A DNA stretch of 64,000 nucleotides from CAVALG01 sp963630555 (GCA_963630555.1 CAVGND010000006.1:8607-72606), one strand, 5' to 3'. Counted from the stretch's first letter, positions 1 to 8,969 are shown. The notes: generated from the letters alone by a model not told the origin. Numbers and translations: made by a program.

Positions 1-940
1 TGCGGCGCACTATCACGGGGATCAGGCGTTTGGGCAGAAGTTTGTCAAGCGAATTTATAATATCTTTCCCCGAAAATTCCGCCAGGTCGCGGCGCAGCCG
101 CAAATCGAGTTTTTCGGGCGAAAGCGCAGGTTTAAGGTCTATCGTGAAACGGTATCTGCTTTGCGGCAGCCGCCTCATATGTGCCGATGCGCTTAAAGTA
201 AGCGGGCCGCTTATTCCGAAAGAGGTGAACACCATATCGCCGAAATCGGTAAAACAGGGGTTTTTTGCCCCCTCCTCGGTTACCGTGACCCCCACATTTT
301 TAAGGGAGAGCCCCTCAAGTTCGCCACAGCAGTTATCGAAGGCGACAAGCGAAACAAGGGAAGGCGCGGTATCGATTATTTTGTGCCCGAGTTCGGCTGC
401 AAAACGGTATCCGTCGCCGGTTGAACCGGTAAGCGGATAGGATTTTCCGCCGGTTGCGATTATCACGCGGCTGCTGCTCAGGGTGTTCCCGTTTTTAAGA
501 AAAACGGTGTAATTCCCGCCGCCTTCTTCGATTTTTTCAACCGCGCTGAAAATAAATTCAACGCCGCGGCTTTTGGCGGTGTTCACCAATGCGTCAACTA
601 TATCAACCGCCTTGTCCGAAACCGGAAAAACGCGCTTTCCCCGCTCGGTTTTCAAAGGGACGCCGGCGTTTTCAAAGAACTGCATGGTTGCCGACGGGGG
701 GAATGCGTTGTATGCCGAAAACATAAATTTCGGGTTTTCGAGGGTGGCGGCTATAAGTCCTGCCGCGTCGGTGTTGTTGGTGAGGTTGCAGCGCCCCTTG
801 CCGGTTATCATAAGTTTTCTTGCGGGACGCGGCATTTTTTCGGCAACCGTGACAGAGGCGCCGCAGCCTGCCGCCGTCGCCGCCGCCATAAGCCCGGCAG
901 CGCCGCCGCCTATAACCGTAATATCGGTTTGCTTGTTCAT
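1..940 (-). CDS. BaiN/HI0933-family flavoprotein oxidoreductase (3' end outside window)
   Basis: The frame opens at an ATG at 940 behind a GGAAAGGA ribosome site and stays open to the first base of the window, about 313 codons. An N-terminal Rossmann motif VIGGGAAG (residues 9-16), the family motif TGKGRCNLTN near residue 47 and a later IATGGKSYP segment place it in the HI0933/BaiN family of FAD-dependent NAD(P) oxidoreductases. Members are usually a little over 400 residues, so roughly the last quarter is missing here. The substrate is unknown for most members; the bile-acid role of BaiN should not be assumed. Its upstream side is occupied by a repeat element rather than by a partner gene. 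Confidence 0.88.
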   Translation of the reverse strand, partial: MNKQTDITVIGGGAAGLMAAATAAGCGASVTVAEKMPRPARKLMITGKGRCNLTNNTDAAGLIAATLENPKFMFSAYNAFPPSATMQFFENAGVPLKTERGKRVFPVSDKAVDIVDALVNTAKSRGVEFIFSAVEKIEEGGGNYTVFLKNGNTLSSSRVIIATGGKSYPLTGSTGDGYRFAAELGHKIIDTAPSLVSLVAFDNCCGELEGLSLKNVGVTVTEEGAKNPCFTDFGDMVFTSFGISGPLTLSASAHMRRLPQSRYRFTIDLKPALSPEKLDLRLRRDLAEFSGKDIINSLDKLLPKRLIPVIVRR

Positions 941-970
941 AAATGGTTCCTTTCCGGGGATGATCCATGT

Positions 971-1186
971 TAGATATTAGATGTTAGACATTAGATGTCG
1001 TGGGCGGCAGTTTGTATAATAGACAGTAAATTCTTTTTACAGATAATTTTTTCTCCCCCTCCGAGTTTTGCCCGTCGGGCAAAACCCACCTCCCCCGTCA
1101 GTGGGAGGCAAGAGTCTGTGCTTACCGTCAGCCCGCAAGCTACCATTCACCACATCTAATGTCTATAGTCTAATGTCTAACGTCTA
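971..1186. repeat. Heptamer-array repeat element, copy A (MITE-like)
   Basis: The left end holds four 7-bp units of the TAGAYRT type (971-999). The right end holds five units of the opposite orientation (1151-1186, ATGTCTA type), so the arrays form imperfect terminal inverted repeats. Between them lie a GTGGGCGGCAGTTT segment, a GACAGT box, a CTCCCCCTCCGAG stretch, a GTTTTGCC/GGCAAAAC hairpin and the module CCCGTCAGTGGGAGGCAAG. The same blocks recur near 11.4, 15.7, 52.5 and 63.9 kb. The last heptamer supplies the TAG stop of the HPr-like gene. No transposase is present, so mobility would need help in trans. Confidence 0.75.
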
Positions 1187-1411
1187 GAATGTAAATTGCT
1201 CGATATCCCGCATAAAGCGGGGGTCTTTATCGCAGTATGCGTGCATAATCACAGGCTTAGTGAGATCCAAAAGCAAAATGCACATAAGCGATTTTCCGTT
1301 CACCGTTTTTTTGCCGCCGGTCAGTTCAATGTCATACGGTTTATCTTCCACAATCGCCAAAAACCGGTTGATACTGTCAACATTGCCGAGAAAAATTTTC
1401 TTTTCGATCAT
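1184..1411 (-). CDS. HPr-like phosphocarrier homologue lacking the active-site histidine
   Basis: This 75-residue protein has the size and fold pattern of HPr, the phosphocarrier of the sugar phosphotransferase system. The C-terminal half shows the typical segment KTVNGKSLMCIL with a serine (S41) at the position of regulatory Ser46. The N-terminal loop that should read GIHARPA is instead GNVDSINRF, so the phosphorylatable His15 is absent and PEP-dependent phosphotransfer is not expected. A regulatory or scaffold role through the retained serine is possible but unproven. The stop codon (TAG) coincides with the last unit of the neighbouring repeat array. It lies 16 bp downstream of rsmE on the same strand and is probably co-transcribed with it. 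Confidence 0.75.
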   Translation of the reverse strand: MIEKKIFLGNVDSINRFLAIVEDKPYDIELTGGKKTVNGKSLMCILLLDLTKPVIMHAYCDKDPRFMRDIEQFTF

Positions 1412-1427
1412 GATTATTTCCTCCCTG

Positions 1428-2153
1428 TTAAATGCTCATTTCGCCGCACAGTTGCATTATACACGCCGCAGCGGCAAGCGGTGCGGTTTCGCAGCGCAGT
1501 ATTCGCGGACCGAGGGTAACGCTTTGCGCTCCGACGGCGTTTGCCGCGGCTTCTTCGCCGATCGAAAACCCGCCCTCCGAGCCTATTATAACGGCGATGT
1601 CGCCGCCTTTTTTAAGCCCGACTTCACAAAGCGGAGCACCGCCCCGTTCCGAAAAAAAGAGCGTTTTTTCAAACTCTTTAAGCGAATTTACGCATTCTTT
1701 AAATGTTATACAGGGGTTGACCCTCGGTATTGCACCCCGTCCGCTTTGCCCCGCCGCCGCGTCGGCAATTTTTTGCCAGCGCAGAATTTTCTTTTGCATT
1801 GCGGAGGCGTTCGGCCGTGAAACGCACCTTTCGGAAAGCACGGGATTTATTTCCGAAACGCCTATTTCGACCGCCTGCCGCACTATTAAATCCATTTTAT
1901 CCCCTTTCGGAAGGCATTGGAAAAGGGTAAGCTTTGTCTGCGGTTCGGTTCTGCCCTGCTTTTCATCCAATATTTCGGTTTCCACCAATGTCGGCGATAC
2001 GGCGGTCAGCCGACAGGTGAATTCGGTTCCGCAGGTATCGCATACCGTAACGGTGTCGCCCGCCGCCATCCTGAGCGAGAGCGCAATGTGCGCGGCGTCG
2101 CCGCCGTCAATAAACGGTTCGTTTTTAAAATTTTCCTTAAAAAATCTGGGCAT
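1428..2153 (-). CDS. rsmE: 16S rRNA (uracil-1498-N3)-methyltransferase
   Basis: RsmE methylates N3 of U1498 in 16S rRNA with S-adenosylmethionine. The 241-residue product begins MPRFF and carries the family landmarks: QCLPKGDKMD, a VEIGVSEI helix, a RCVSRPNA stretch and the SPOUT trefoil-knot motifs IIGSEGGFS and LGPRILRCETAPLAA. I chose the ATG at 2153 because an AAAAGGA site sits just upstream, inside the end of the preceding gene, and because family members start with this PRFF motif. The same frame is open further upstream but that part is unrelated. It lies 4 bp after the YfhO-like gene and is translated from the same transcript. Confidence 0.93.
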   Translation of the reverse strand: MPRFFKENFKNEPFIDGGDAAHIALSLRMAAGDTVTVCDTCGTEFTCRLTAVSPTLVETEILDEKQGRTEPQTKLTLFQCLPKGDKMDLIVRQAVEIGVSEINPVLSERCVSRPNASAMQKKILRWQKIADAAAGQSGRGAIPRVNPCITFKECVNSLKEFEKTLFFSERGGAPLCEVGLKKGGDIAVIIGSEGGFSIGEEAAANAVGAQSVTLGPRILRCETAPLAAAACIMQLCGEMSI

Positions 2154-2157
2154 ATTA

Positions 2158-4899
2158 TCAGTTGTCCTTTTTATCTTTTTCGTCAAGCACGGTGTCGTCA
2201 ACCGTGAATCCGCCTTCAAATCCGCCGTAATAATCTCCTGCGCCGTCACTGCCCAATTCGCGGAAATATTCATCGTCCGGCGTTTCGTTAAACGGGTCGA
2301 TTCCCCGACCGTTTTCGTCGGCTTCTTCCGCCGTGCCGCCGATGTCCGCCGCTATCATATCGATGCCGCGATATGACTCGAATTTTGCCGAAAGGCGTTC
2401 GCCCTCGGGGTAAATTGCGGCAAACATTTCGGGATTCTTTTTGCGCAGCAGGATTTCGCTTATTAAATAAATAATGAATATAAGCGCCGCTCCTGCCGAT
2501 ATTTTTATGCCTAAGTCAAGCCCCGGCGTTTTATAGGTGAAAATAATCTCGTTGTGCCCTTTTTGACACTCGACCGCCATAAACCCGACATTCACCTTTT
2601 CTATTTTCGCCGGCTGCCCGTTTACCGTGGCTGAAAAACCTTCGTCATACGGAACCGAGAAAAACACAAGATTGTCTTTCTGCAGATTTATTTCGGAGAT
2701 AAATCCGCTGTTTGTATATTCGAAACTGTCGGCTGCGTTAGCGGCAAGTTTGCGGCAATCTTCACGGAAAGCGTCATATCCGAAGCCTATCGACTTTTTC
2801 GCGCCGTCCGCCGCGGTATTGCTGTTGCCGCCGTCCGATGAAATATCCTCCGTTCGGTCATCGTATACGGAAGTTTCGCCGCCCGACTGCTCCGCCGAGG
2901 AAAGGCTGCCGTAGTCCTCCCCGATGTTTTTCATAAGTTTGCCGTATTTTTGAATCTGCTCTTCATCCAGAAGCAGCGCTTTAAGCATCATATTGCTTAT
3001 ATAGGTCTTGCCGAAGGCGCTGCTCTGCGAATCGGTCATATAATAATCATATGAAAATCCCATGGGGATATAATTCTCATTTTCATATATTTTATGGCCG
3101 CTTTGCGTGCCGACGTAATTGTAGCCTTTCATCCGTGTGCCGGTTGCGGTTTCAAAATCATCCTCACCCTCTAAATTCAGTACGTATTTGACCGAAAGCA
3201 GCGGGCGCAGAGCGTACAAATCGGTTGACGGGCGGCTTGCCACGTCACGCGTAACGCCGAGACGGTTGTAAAATTCCGTAATTGACGGCGGAACGACGGA
3301 ATGGAAAGCGTTTATCGACCGTAAACCGTAGAACATCGCCGTATTATCGGTGCAGGCGTAGGTGTCAACACGGTATCCGCCGTCATCGCCGTCAAGGTTG
3401 ATTTCGCCCTCAATAAGCGAATTTATCATCACGCTTTTAATATTGTAGGAATGACTTTGTCCGCAGGCGATGAAAAAGGTGGTGCAGACAACGGAAATTA
3501 CGCAGACTATCGGCACGGCGGCTTTGAAAAACAGCCGCTTTTTGCGCTTGATAAGCGGAATAAGAACGGCAAGAATAAGCAGGCAGGCAAGCGAAATAGC
3601 CACCGTTGCCGCAAATCTTATAATATATGTGTTGTCCTCGCCTTTTGTGAAAAGCCCGAAGGAAAGGTTGCCGTCGTCGTCGGTTTCGGGAAAAAATGCG
3701 GTAATCAAAGCGATGGCAAGCGTGATAAACAGGCACCAGCGGTATGCGCTCCACCATTTTACCTCACGGTCTTCGGCGGACATCGCCGTGGCAAGCGCCA
3801 TCATAAGTATCGGCATATAGAACCAGCGGGCGTAGTAAGCCGAATTGAACATATAAAATGCACTGTTAAGCACGGGAACCGCCGCCATAAATATCATAAC
3901 GCCTATAACACGGCGCAGCCAATGCCCTTTTTTGCCCTGCATCCACGCAAATACGCCGACCATACCGAACAGCGGCATCCACCCTGCAAGGCTTGACCAT
4001 TTCACATCCGCGCCGGGGAAAAATACCGGCCGCGCAGGCAGGTCGGGCGGGAAGAAAAAGCACTCTAAAATATTGCCGTATATCTGGGTCTTTCCGTAGA
4101 ACCAGGCACTCCAGCCGGTTAAAAATTGGGTTATACGGTCGTTGCCCATAACGGCGGCAGCGGACGGCAGCAGCAGAATCGCCGCCATCGCAACGCCCAA
4201 AATACACTCAAACGCCATTATGGCAAAATTCTTAAAGCGGAACTTCCAGCAGCCCGAAAACATACGGATGACATAATAAATTATCACGAAAACAACCATT
4301 CCGAAAAAGAAAAAGTAGTTCATGATTGCCGCGGCGCAAATAACAAGCGACAAAACGCCGCGTCGGTTCTCGGCACAAAAGACCTCAACCGCCCACAAAA
4401 GCAGCGGGAATATCACAAGCGCTTCGTGAAAGTGGTTGAAAAATATATTGTAAACGCTGAAGCCCGAAAAAGCGTACAAAAGCGCACCGAGCCGAGCCGC
4501 ACCCGGCGAATCGGTAAAGCGGCGTATGTAAATGTATGCGGTCAGCGCCGCAAACGCAATTTTAAGCGCAAGCAGCGGCGCCATAAGATAGGGTACCGCC
4601 TCGGTCGGGAAAGGAAGCGTCAGCCAAAAAAACGGGCTGCCGAGCAGATAAAAACTGTACGACCCAATGAAATTTGCGCCGAGGTCCGTAGTGCTGCTCC
4701 AGAAAATATTGCCCGAACGCACCGCCTCGTGGCAGGCTTTGTAAAACGGAATTTGCTGAACGTTAAAGTCGCCGAAAAAGATAAAATATCCGCCGTCTTT
4801 AATCACAAACGGTAAAAAGCACAGCACCGCAGTAAGGAGCGCTGTTAAAAATGTAGAAATTTTAAGTTCCTTTTTGGGCATAAGCGACAAACGCGCCAT
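2158..4899 (-). CDS. YfhO-family polytopic membrane protein
   Basis: This 913-residue protein has a dozen or more hydrophobic segments and a large extracytoplasmic domain (about residues 480-790), ending in a last membrane span near residue 800 and a very acidic, glycine-rich cytoplasmic tail. The N-terminal loop GDFNVQQIPFYK and the overall layout match the YfhO family (PF09586), a GT-C-like group. The Bacillus members are linked to glycosylation of teichoic or lipoteichoic acid. I chose the ATG at 4899 because a GGAGG site precedes it by 7 bases; an in-frame codon 60 bp upstream lacks one. The acceptor polymer cannot be told from sequence. It is divergent from the yfbR-like operon. Confidence 0.85.
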   Translation of the reverse strand: MARLSLMPKKELKISTFLTALLTAVLCFLPFVIKDGGYFIFFGDFNVQQIPFYKACHEAVRSGNIFWSSTTDLGANFIGSYSFYLLGSPFFWLTLPFPTEAVPYLMAPLLALKIAFAALTAYIYIRRFTDSPGAARLGALLYAFSGFSVYNIFFNHFHEALVIFPLLLWAVEVFCAENRRGVLSLVICAAAIMNYFFFFGMVVFVIIYYVIRMFSGCWKFRFKNFAIMAFECILGVAMAAILLLPSAAAVMGNDRITQFLTGWSAWFYGKTQIYGNILECFFFPPDLPARPVFFPGADVKWSSLAGWMPLFGMVGVFAWMQGKKGHWLRRVIGVMIFMAAVPVLNSAFYMFNSAYYARWFYMPILMMALATAMSAEDREVKWWSAYRWCLFITLAIALITAFFPETDDDGNLSFGLFTKGEDNTYIIRFAATVAISLACLLILAVLIPLIKRKKRLFFKAAVPIVCVISVVCTTFFIACGQSHSYNIKSVMINSLIEGEINLDGDDGGYRVDTYACTDNTAMFYGLRSINAFHSVVPPSITEFYNRLGVTRDVASRPSTDLYALRPLLSVKYVLNLEGEDDFETATGTRMKGYNYVGTQSGHKIYENENYIPMGFSYDYYMTDSQSSAFGKTYISNMMLKALLLDEEQIQKYGKLMKNIGEDYGSLSSAEQSGGETSVYDDRTEDISSDGGNSNTAADGAKKSIGFGYDAFREDCRKLAANAADSFEYTNSGFISEINLQKDNLVFFSVPYDEGFSATVNGQPAKIEKVNVGFMAVECQKGHNEIIFTYKTPGLDLGIKISAGAALIFIIYLISEILLRKKNPEMFAAIYPEGERLSAKFESYRGIDMIAADIGGTAEEADENGRGIDPFNETPDDEYFRELGSDGAGDYYGGFEGGFTVDDTVLDEKDKKDN

Positions 4900-4961
4900 A
4901 GCGATACCTCCGTTTCGCGCCGCGTCGGGGCACAGTCTGTTCAGCCCCGACAAAATCACTA

Positions 4962-4989
4962 TTGATATTGTATCATTTTATGGTATAAT
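4962..4989 (+). promoter_or_regulatory. Sigma-A-type promoter for the 5.05-9.9 kb gene group
   Basis: TTGATA at 4962 and TATAAT at 4984 are separated by 16 bp and lie about 60 bp ahead of the YfbR-like start codon, in the divergent gap with the YfhO-like gene. Confidence 0.65.
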
Positions 4990-5050
4990 AATCAATAGTA
5001 TTATGGCAAATTTCACCGTGCGGCAAAGAAAGGAACGATGAATCGGTATT

Positions 5051-5638
5051 ATGACATCGCATTTTTACGCTGTCCTTTTCAGGATGAAATACATTGAACG
5101 GTGGGCGCTTATGCGTAACACCGGCAAGGAAAATTTAAGCGAGCATTCGCTTGAAACCGCCTTTATTGCCCACGCACTCGCACTTATATCCAATAAGCGG
5201 CTCGGCAAGAATCTGAATCCCGAACGCGCGGCGCTGCTTGCGCTTTTTCACGATACGCCCGAAGTAATAACCGGGGATCTGCCCACGCCGGTAAAGTATT
5301 ATAACAGCGATATATCGGGCGCTTATAAAAAAATCGAAAATGAAGCGGTTAAAAAACTGATATCGCTGCTGCCGGAGGATCTGAAGCCGGAGTTTGAAGG
5401 CGTTTATTATGACCGTGACCCCGAACTGCACGAAATCGTCAAAGCGGCGGATAAAATATCGGCGCTTATCAAGTGCCTTGAAGAAATGCATATGGGCAAC
5501 CGTGAATTTGCCGTGGCTGAACGCACCACGCGCGAAAAGATAAAACAAATGGGTCTGCCGGCGGCGGATATATTCGTTTCCGAATTTTTGGATAGTTTTT
5601 CAAAGCCGCTTGACGAACAGGGAATACTTGAGGATTAA
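5051..5638 (+). CDS. YfbR-like 5'-deoxynucleotidase (HD domain)
   Basis: The 195-residue protein aligns along its whole length with E. coli YfbR, which hydrolyses deoxyribonucleoside 5'-monophosphates. Shared landmarks include SHFYAVLFRMKYIERW at the start, ENLSEHS with the first metal-binding histidine, the HD pair in LALFHDTPEVITGDLPTP and the downstream aspartate in VKAADKISALIKCLEEM. These are the HD-superfamily metal ligands and substrate-pocket residues, so activity is likely. The ATG at 5051 is used because a stop lies in frame at 5039; its ribosome site (AAAGGAACG) is rather distant. Predicted role is cytoplasmic dNMP turnover. The next gene starts 63 bp downstream, so the two may share a transcript. 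Confidence 0.9.
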   Translation: MTSHFYAVLFRMKYIERWALMRNTGKENLSEHSLETAFIAHALALISNKRLGKNLNPERAALLALFHDTPEVITGDLPTPVKYYNSDISGAYKKIENEAVKKLISLLPEDLKPEFEGVYYDRDPELHEIVKAADKISALIKCLEEMHMGNREFAVAERTTREKIKQMGLPAADIFVSEFLDSFSKPLDEQGILED

Positions 5639-5701
5639 CCCTTCGCCCGCGGGGCGGTAAAGCCCGCCTGTCTTTGCGGCGAATGAAAGGTCTGTTATTT
5701 T

Positions 5702-7357
5702 ATGAGTGATAAAAAAAGAATATGCTACGGCTGTATGAACGAGGCGGCCGAGGGTGCGCCGTGCCCCGTCTGCGGAACGCCGGAGGACGATAAAAACCCC
5801 GAAAGTTTTCTGCAGTTCGGGCATATATTGGATGACCGTTATCTGCTCGGTAAAGCGATAGAATCAAACGGAGAGGGCGTAACCTACATTTCGTTTGACC
5901 GCATGACGAGGAGCGTCGTCCGCGTGCGTGAATTTTTTCCGACGGGGCTTTGCGTCCGTGCGGCGGACGGTTCCGTTTCCCCGGTCGACGGGTCGGAAGA
6001 AACATACGACGCTTGCCTTACAAAGTTTTTGCAGCTTTGGGGCAAACTTTATGAATTGCGTGAAACACCGGGGCTGCTGCCCGTGCATACCATGTTTCGC
6101 CTGAACGGTACGGCGTACTGCGTTTCGGAAGAAGTTCCGTCGGTCGCCATGCGTGAATTTTTAATAAAAAACGGCGGCACATTAAGTTGGGAACAGGCGC
6201 GAAGCCTGTTTTTGCCGATAACGCCGACCTTTATCGCCCTGCATGGCGCAGGTATAATCCACCGCGGCATATCGCCCGATACACTGCTTGTCGGGAAGGA
6301 CGGTAAACTGCGTGTTTCGGGTATCTGTATTGCCGAAGCGCGCACGGCTGACAGTTGTATGACCTCGCAGCTTTTCCCCGGATTTGCCGCTGCCGAACAG
6401 TACGGCAAGGCGGGAACGGCGGGCGAATGGACGGATGTTTACGGGCTTGCGGCGGTGATTTACCGTGCGCTGGTCGGCAATCCGCCGCTTGAAGCGCTTG
6501 AACGCCTTAAATCCGATGATATGACGATACCTTCAAAAATAGCGGAAGCATTACCGCGAAAAGTGCTTGAAACGCTGGCAAACGCTTTGCAGCTGATGCC
6601 GGGAAATCGCATTGAAACGATGGCGGAACTGCGTGACGGACTTTCGCAGCCGGTGTCTGTGCCGCCCGCAAAAGCGGAATGTGAGCCGCTTGCCGCACCG
6701 ACGAAAAAATCCGCAAAAAAAGGCGGCGGCGCAAAGTATGTGATTATTTCCGCAGCCGTTACCGCCGTTGTTATGGCGCTTGCCGCGGCGGCGATAGTGT
6801 ACGTTATAAAAAGCAACGATAAAAAAGATGAAAAATTGAAGTCTTCGTCCGTTTCGCAAATTTCGTCTGTCGCTTCAAACAGCGTCCTGTCCGACAGTAC
6901 GGTCTACTACGCCGTGCCGAGTTTTGAAGGGCTTACCTATGCACAGATAATGGCTGACAGTAAGTATACCGATAATTTCAACGTCACCGTTGCACACAAG
7001 GAATACAGCGATACGGTTGCTCGCGGAGAGGTCATCTCCCAGGAACCCGTTGCCGGAAAAGAGGTTCCCGAATCTACCGAGATACGCATTGTTATCAGCC
7101 TCGGCCCCTCGAAAATAGATGTGCCGAATGTTGTGGGCAAAACTAAGTATGAAGCGCTTGTAGAATTGATGCGTGCCGGTTTCCCGTATGAAAACATTAA
7201 ATTGCAGGAACGTGTTGACGAAACGAGCGAACCCGACACGGTGCTTTCGGTAACACCGTCGGACGCGGTAAGTCCCGACAGTATTATTTATGTTGACATT
7301 AATTCTTACAAGGGCGACGATTCCGTGACCGACTCGGGCACGGCGGCAAGCGAATGA
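5702..7357 (+). CDS. Membrane pseudokinase with N-terminal zinc ribbon and C-terminal PASTA domains
   Basis: Domain order in 551 residues: a CX2C-X9-CX2C zinc ribbon (C8, C11, C21, C24), a Hanks-type kinase fold (about 40-310), a low-complexity linker, one membrane span (about 346-368) and two PASTA repeats (about 405-535) facing outward. The layout is that of PknB/PrkC-type cell-wall-sensing kinases. The catalytic residues are gone: the VAIKE lysine is R76, HRD is HRG (187-189) and DFG is VSG (205-207). I infer a pseudokinase that senses muropeptide or lipid II fragments and acts by binding. It precedes a polysaccharide-export ABC pair and may regulate envelope assembly. Confidence 0.85.
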   Translation: MSDKKRICYGCMNEAAEGAPCPVCGTPEDDKNPESFLQFGHILDDRYLLGKAIESNGEGVTYISFDRMTRSVVRVREFFPTGLCVRAADGSVSPVDGSEETYDACLTKFLQLWGKLYELRETPGLLPVHTMFRLNGTAYCVSEEVPSVAMREFLIKNGGTLSWEQARSLFLPITPTFIALHGAGIIHRGISPDTLLVGKDGKLRVSGICIAEARTADSCMTSQLFPGFAAAEQYGKAGTAGEWTDVYGLAAVIYRALVGNPPLEALERLKSDDMTIPSKIAEALPRKVLETLANALQLMPGNRIETMAELRDGLSQPVSVPPAKAECEPLAAPTKKSAKKGGGAKYVIISAAVTAVVMALAAAAIVYVIKSNDKKDEKLKSSSVSQISSVASNSVLSDSTVYYAVPSFEGLTYAQIMADSKYTDNFNVTVAHKEYSDTVARGEVISQEPVAGKEVPESTEIRIVISLGPSKIDVPNVVGKTKYEALVELMRAGFPYENIKLQERVDETSEPDTVLSVTPSDAVSPDSIIYVDINSYKGDDSVTDSGTAASE

Positions 7358-7403
7358 CACGGGGCTCATTCCCGAAATCCGGTTCGTAAAAGGAGAAAAA
7401 CAA

Positions 7404-8222
7404 ATGGGTAACACCTCAAACGGAAGCAGGCGGTTTTTTGCTGATTTTAAAAAGTATCTGCCGCTGCTGCTTAACCTTTCTTCAAAGGATATAAAACTTA
7501 AATACCGCCGCTCGTTTCTCGGCTTTGCGTGGAGCGTTTTGAACCCCTTGCTTACTATGCTTGTCTTAACGCAGGTTTTCGGCTTGCTTTTAAAAATACA
7601 GGTGCCGAACTTTGCAACCTATTATATAGTCGGTGTTTCGATATGGAACTTCTTTTCCGAGGCTACATCGGGGGCGATGATGTCGGTTATAGGCGCCGCG
7701 CCGCTTATTAAAAAGGTTTATATACCCAAATACATTTTCCCGCTGCAAAAGTGCCTGTTCGCGTTTATAAATTTTGCTTTAAGCCTTATTGCGGTTATCG
7801 CCGTTATGCTGATAGAGGGGGTTTGGCCTACCCTTACAATTCTGCTCGCCCCGCTTCCGATATTTTATTGCTTTATTTTCAGCGTCGGGTTCAGCCTTAT
7901 GCTCAGTGCGCTGACGGTGTATTTCAGGGATATTATGCACCTTTACGGCGTGCTTTTAACCTTGTGGATGTACCTGACCCCGATAATCTACCCAATAAGT
8001 ATAATTGAAAATGCGGGCGGGCGTATGGCTCGTTTGGTGCTCACCGTTATAAGGTGCAATCCGCTCTATCATTATGTTAAATATTTCAGGAACGTTATGA
8101 TGTACAACACCGTCCCCTCGCTTAAAGAAAATGCCGTTTGTTTGGGTATGGCGCTTTTCTTCCTGCTGCTGGGTGCGCTGATATTCAAAAAAGCGGAAAA
8201 GAAATTTATCCTTCATATATAA
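7404..8222 (+). CDS. ABC-2 polysaccharide/teichoic acid export permease (TagG/Wzm-like)
   Basis: The 272-residue integral membrane protein has six predicted spans and the family N-terminus (LLLNLSSKDIKLKYRRSFLG followed by WSVLNPLL), where the amphipathic helix precedes the first span. A later LYGVLLTLWMYLTPIIYP segment is typical of the ABC-2 permeases that export lipid-linked O-antigen, capsule or wall teichoic acid. A clear AAAGGAG site precedes the ATG. The ATPase gene starts 12 bp after its stop, so the two form one transporter. The glycan is not identifiable from the sequence, though the adjacent PAP2 phosphatase fits recycling of an undecaprenyl carrier. Confidence 0.9.
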   Translation: MGNTSNGSRRFFADFKKYLPLLLNLSSKDIKLKYRRSFLGFAWSVLNPLLTMLVLTQVFGLLLKIQVPNFATYYIVGVSIWNFFSEATSGAMMSVIGAAPLIKKVYIPKYIFPLQKCLFAFINFALSLIAVIAVMLIEGVWPTLTILLAPLPIFYCFIFSVGFSLMLSALTVYFRDIMHLYGVLLTLWMYLTPIIYPISIIENAGGRMARLVLTVIRCNPLYHYVKYFRNVMMYNTVPSLKENAVCLGMALFFLLLGALIFKKAEKKFILHI

Positions 8223-8234
8223 GGGGGCGGAAAT

Positions 8235-8969
8235 ATGAACAGCGAAAATGCGGTCGAACTACGCAATATAAATATGGAATTTAATATGAGCAACGAAAAG
8301 TTGGAAAGTTTAAAGGAGTATTTTATTAAACTTGCCACGCGTAAACTGATGTTTCAAAAATTCGTTGCGCTCGACAACGTGTCTTTTGATATAAAAAAAG
8401 GCGACGTTTTCGGCATTGTCGGACTTAACGGCAGCGGAAAAAGCACCACGCTTAAAATCGTTTCCGGAATTTTGACGCCTACTTCGGGTACGGTAAACAC
8501 CTGCGGCACGATAGCGCCGCTTATAGAACTCGGCGCAGGGTTCGATATGGATCTCACCGCTCGCGAAAATATATATCTTAACGGCTCTGTTCTCGGGTAT
8601 TCCAAAAAATATATGGACGAAAAGTTCGACAAAATTGTGGAATTTTCGGAAATGCAGGACTTCCTCGATACGCCAATGAAAAACTATTCTTCGGGTATGG
8701 TGGCGCGTATCGGTTTTGCCATTGCAACCATGACCACGCCCGATATTTTGATTGTTGACGAAATTCTCGCCGTGGGCGATTTCCATTTCCAGCAAAAATG
8801 CGAAAAGCGCATAGCCGAAATGATGAGCGATAATACCACGGTTATCGTGGTTTCGCATTCCATTGAGCAGATTGAGCGCCTGTGCAAGCACTGCATGTGG
8901 CTTGAAAAGGGCAAGGTGAAAATGATAGGCGAAACCGCCGAGGTATGCAACGCGTATAAAAACGCTTAA
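8235..8969 (+). CDS. ABC transporter ATP-binding protein for polysaccharide/teichoic acid export (TagH/Wzt-like)
   Basis: This 244-residue protein contains Walker A GLNGSGKST, a signature YSSGMVAR, Walker B ILIVDEILAVGD and a switch histidine in VVSHS. The motif IAPLIELGAGFD and the EILAVGD variant are characteristic of the O-antigen/teichoic acid export ATPases. The protein ends soon after the nucleotide-binding domain, so it lacks the carbohydrate-binding tail of some Wzt proteins and the PASTA/GW-type tail of TagH. It works with the permease encoded directly upstream. A GGGGCGG-type ribosome site precedes the ATG. Confidence 0.92.
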   Translation: MNSENAVELRNINMEFNMSNEKLESLKEYFIKLATRKLMFQKFVALDNVSFDIKKGDVFGIVGLNGSGKSTTLKIVSGILTPTSGTVNTCGTIAPLIELGAGFDMDLTARENIYLNGSVLGYSKKYMDEKFDKIVEFSEMQDFLDTPMKNYSSGMVARIGFAIATMTTPDILIVDEILAVGDFHFQQKCEKRIAEMMSDNTTVIVVSHSIEQIERLCKHCMWLEKGKVKMIGETAEVCNAYKNA

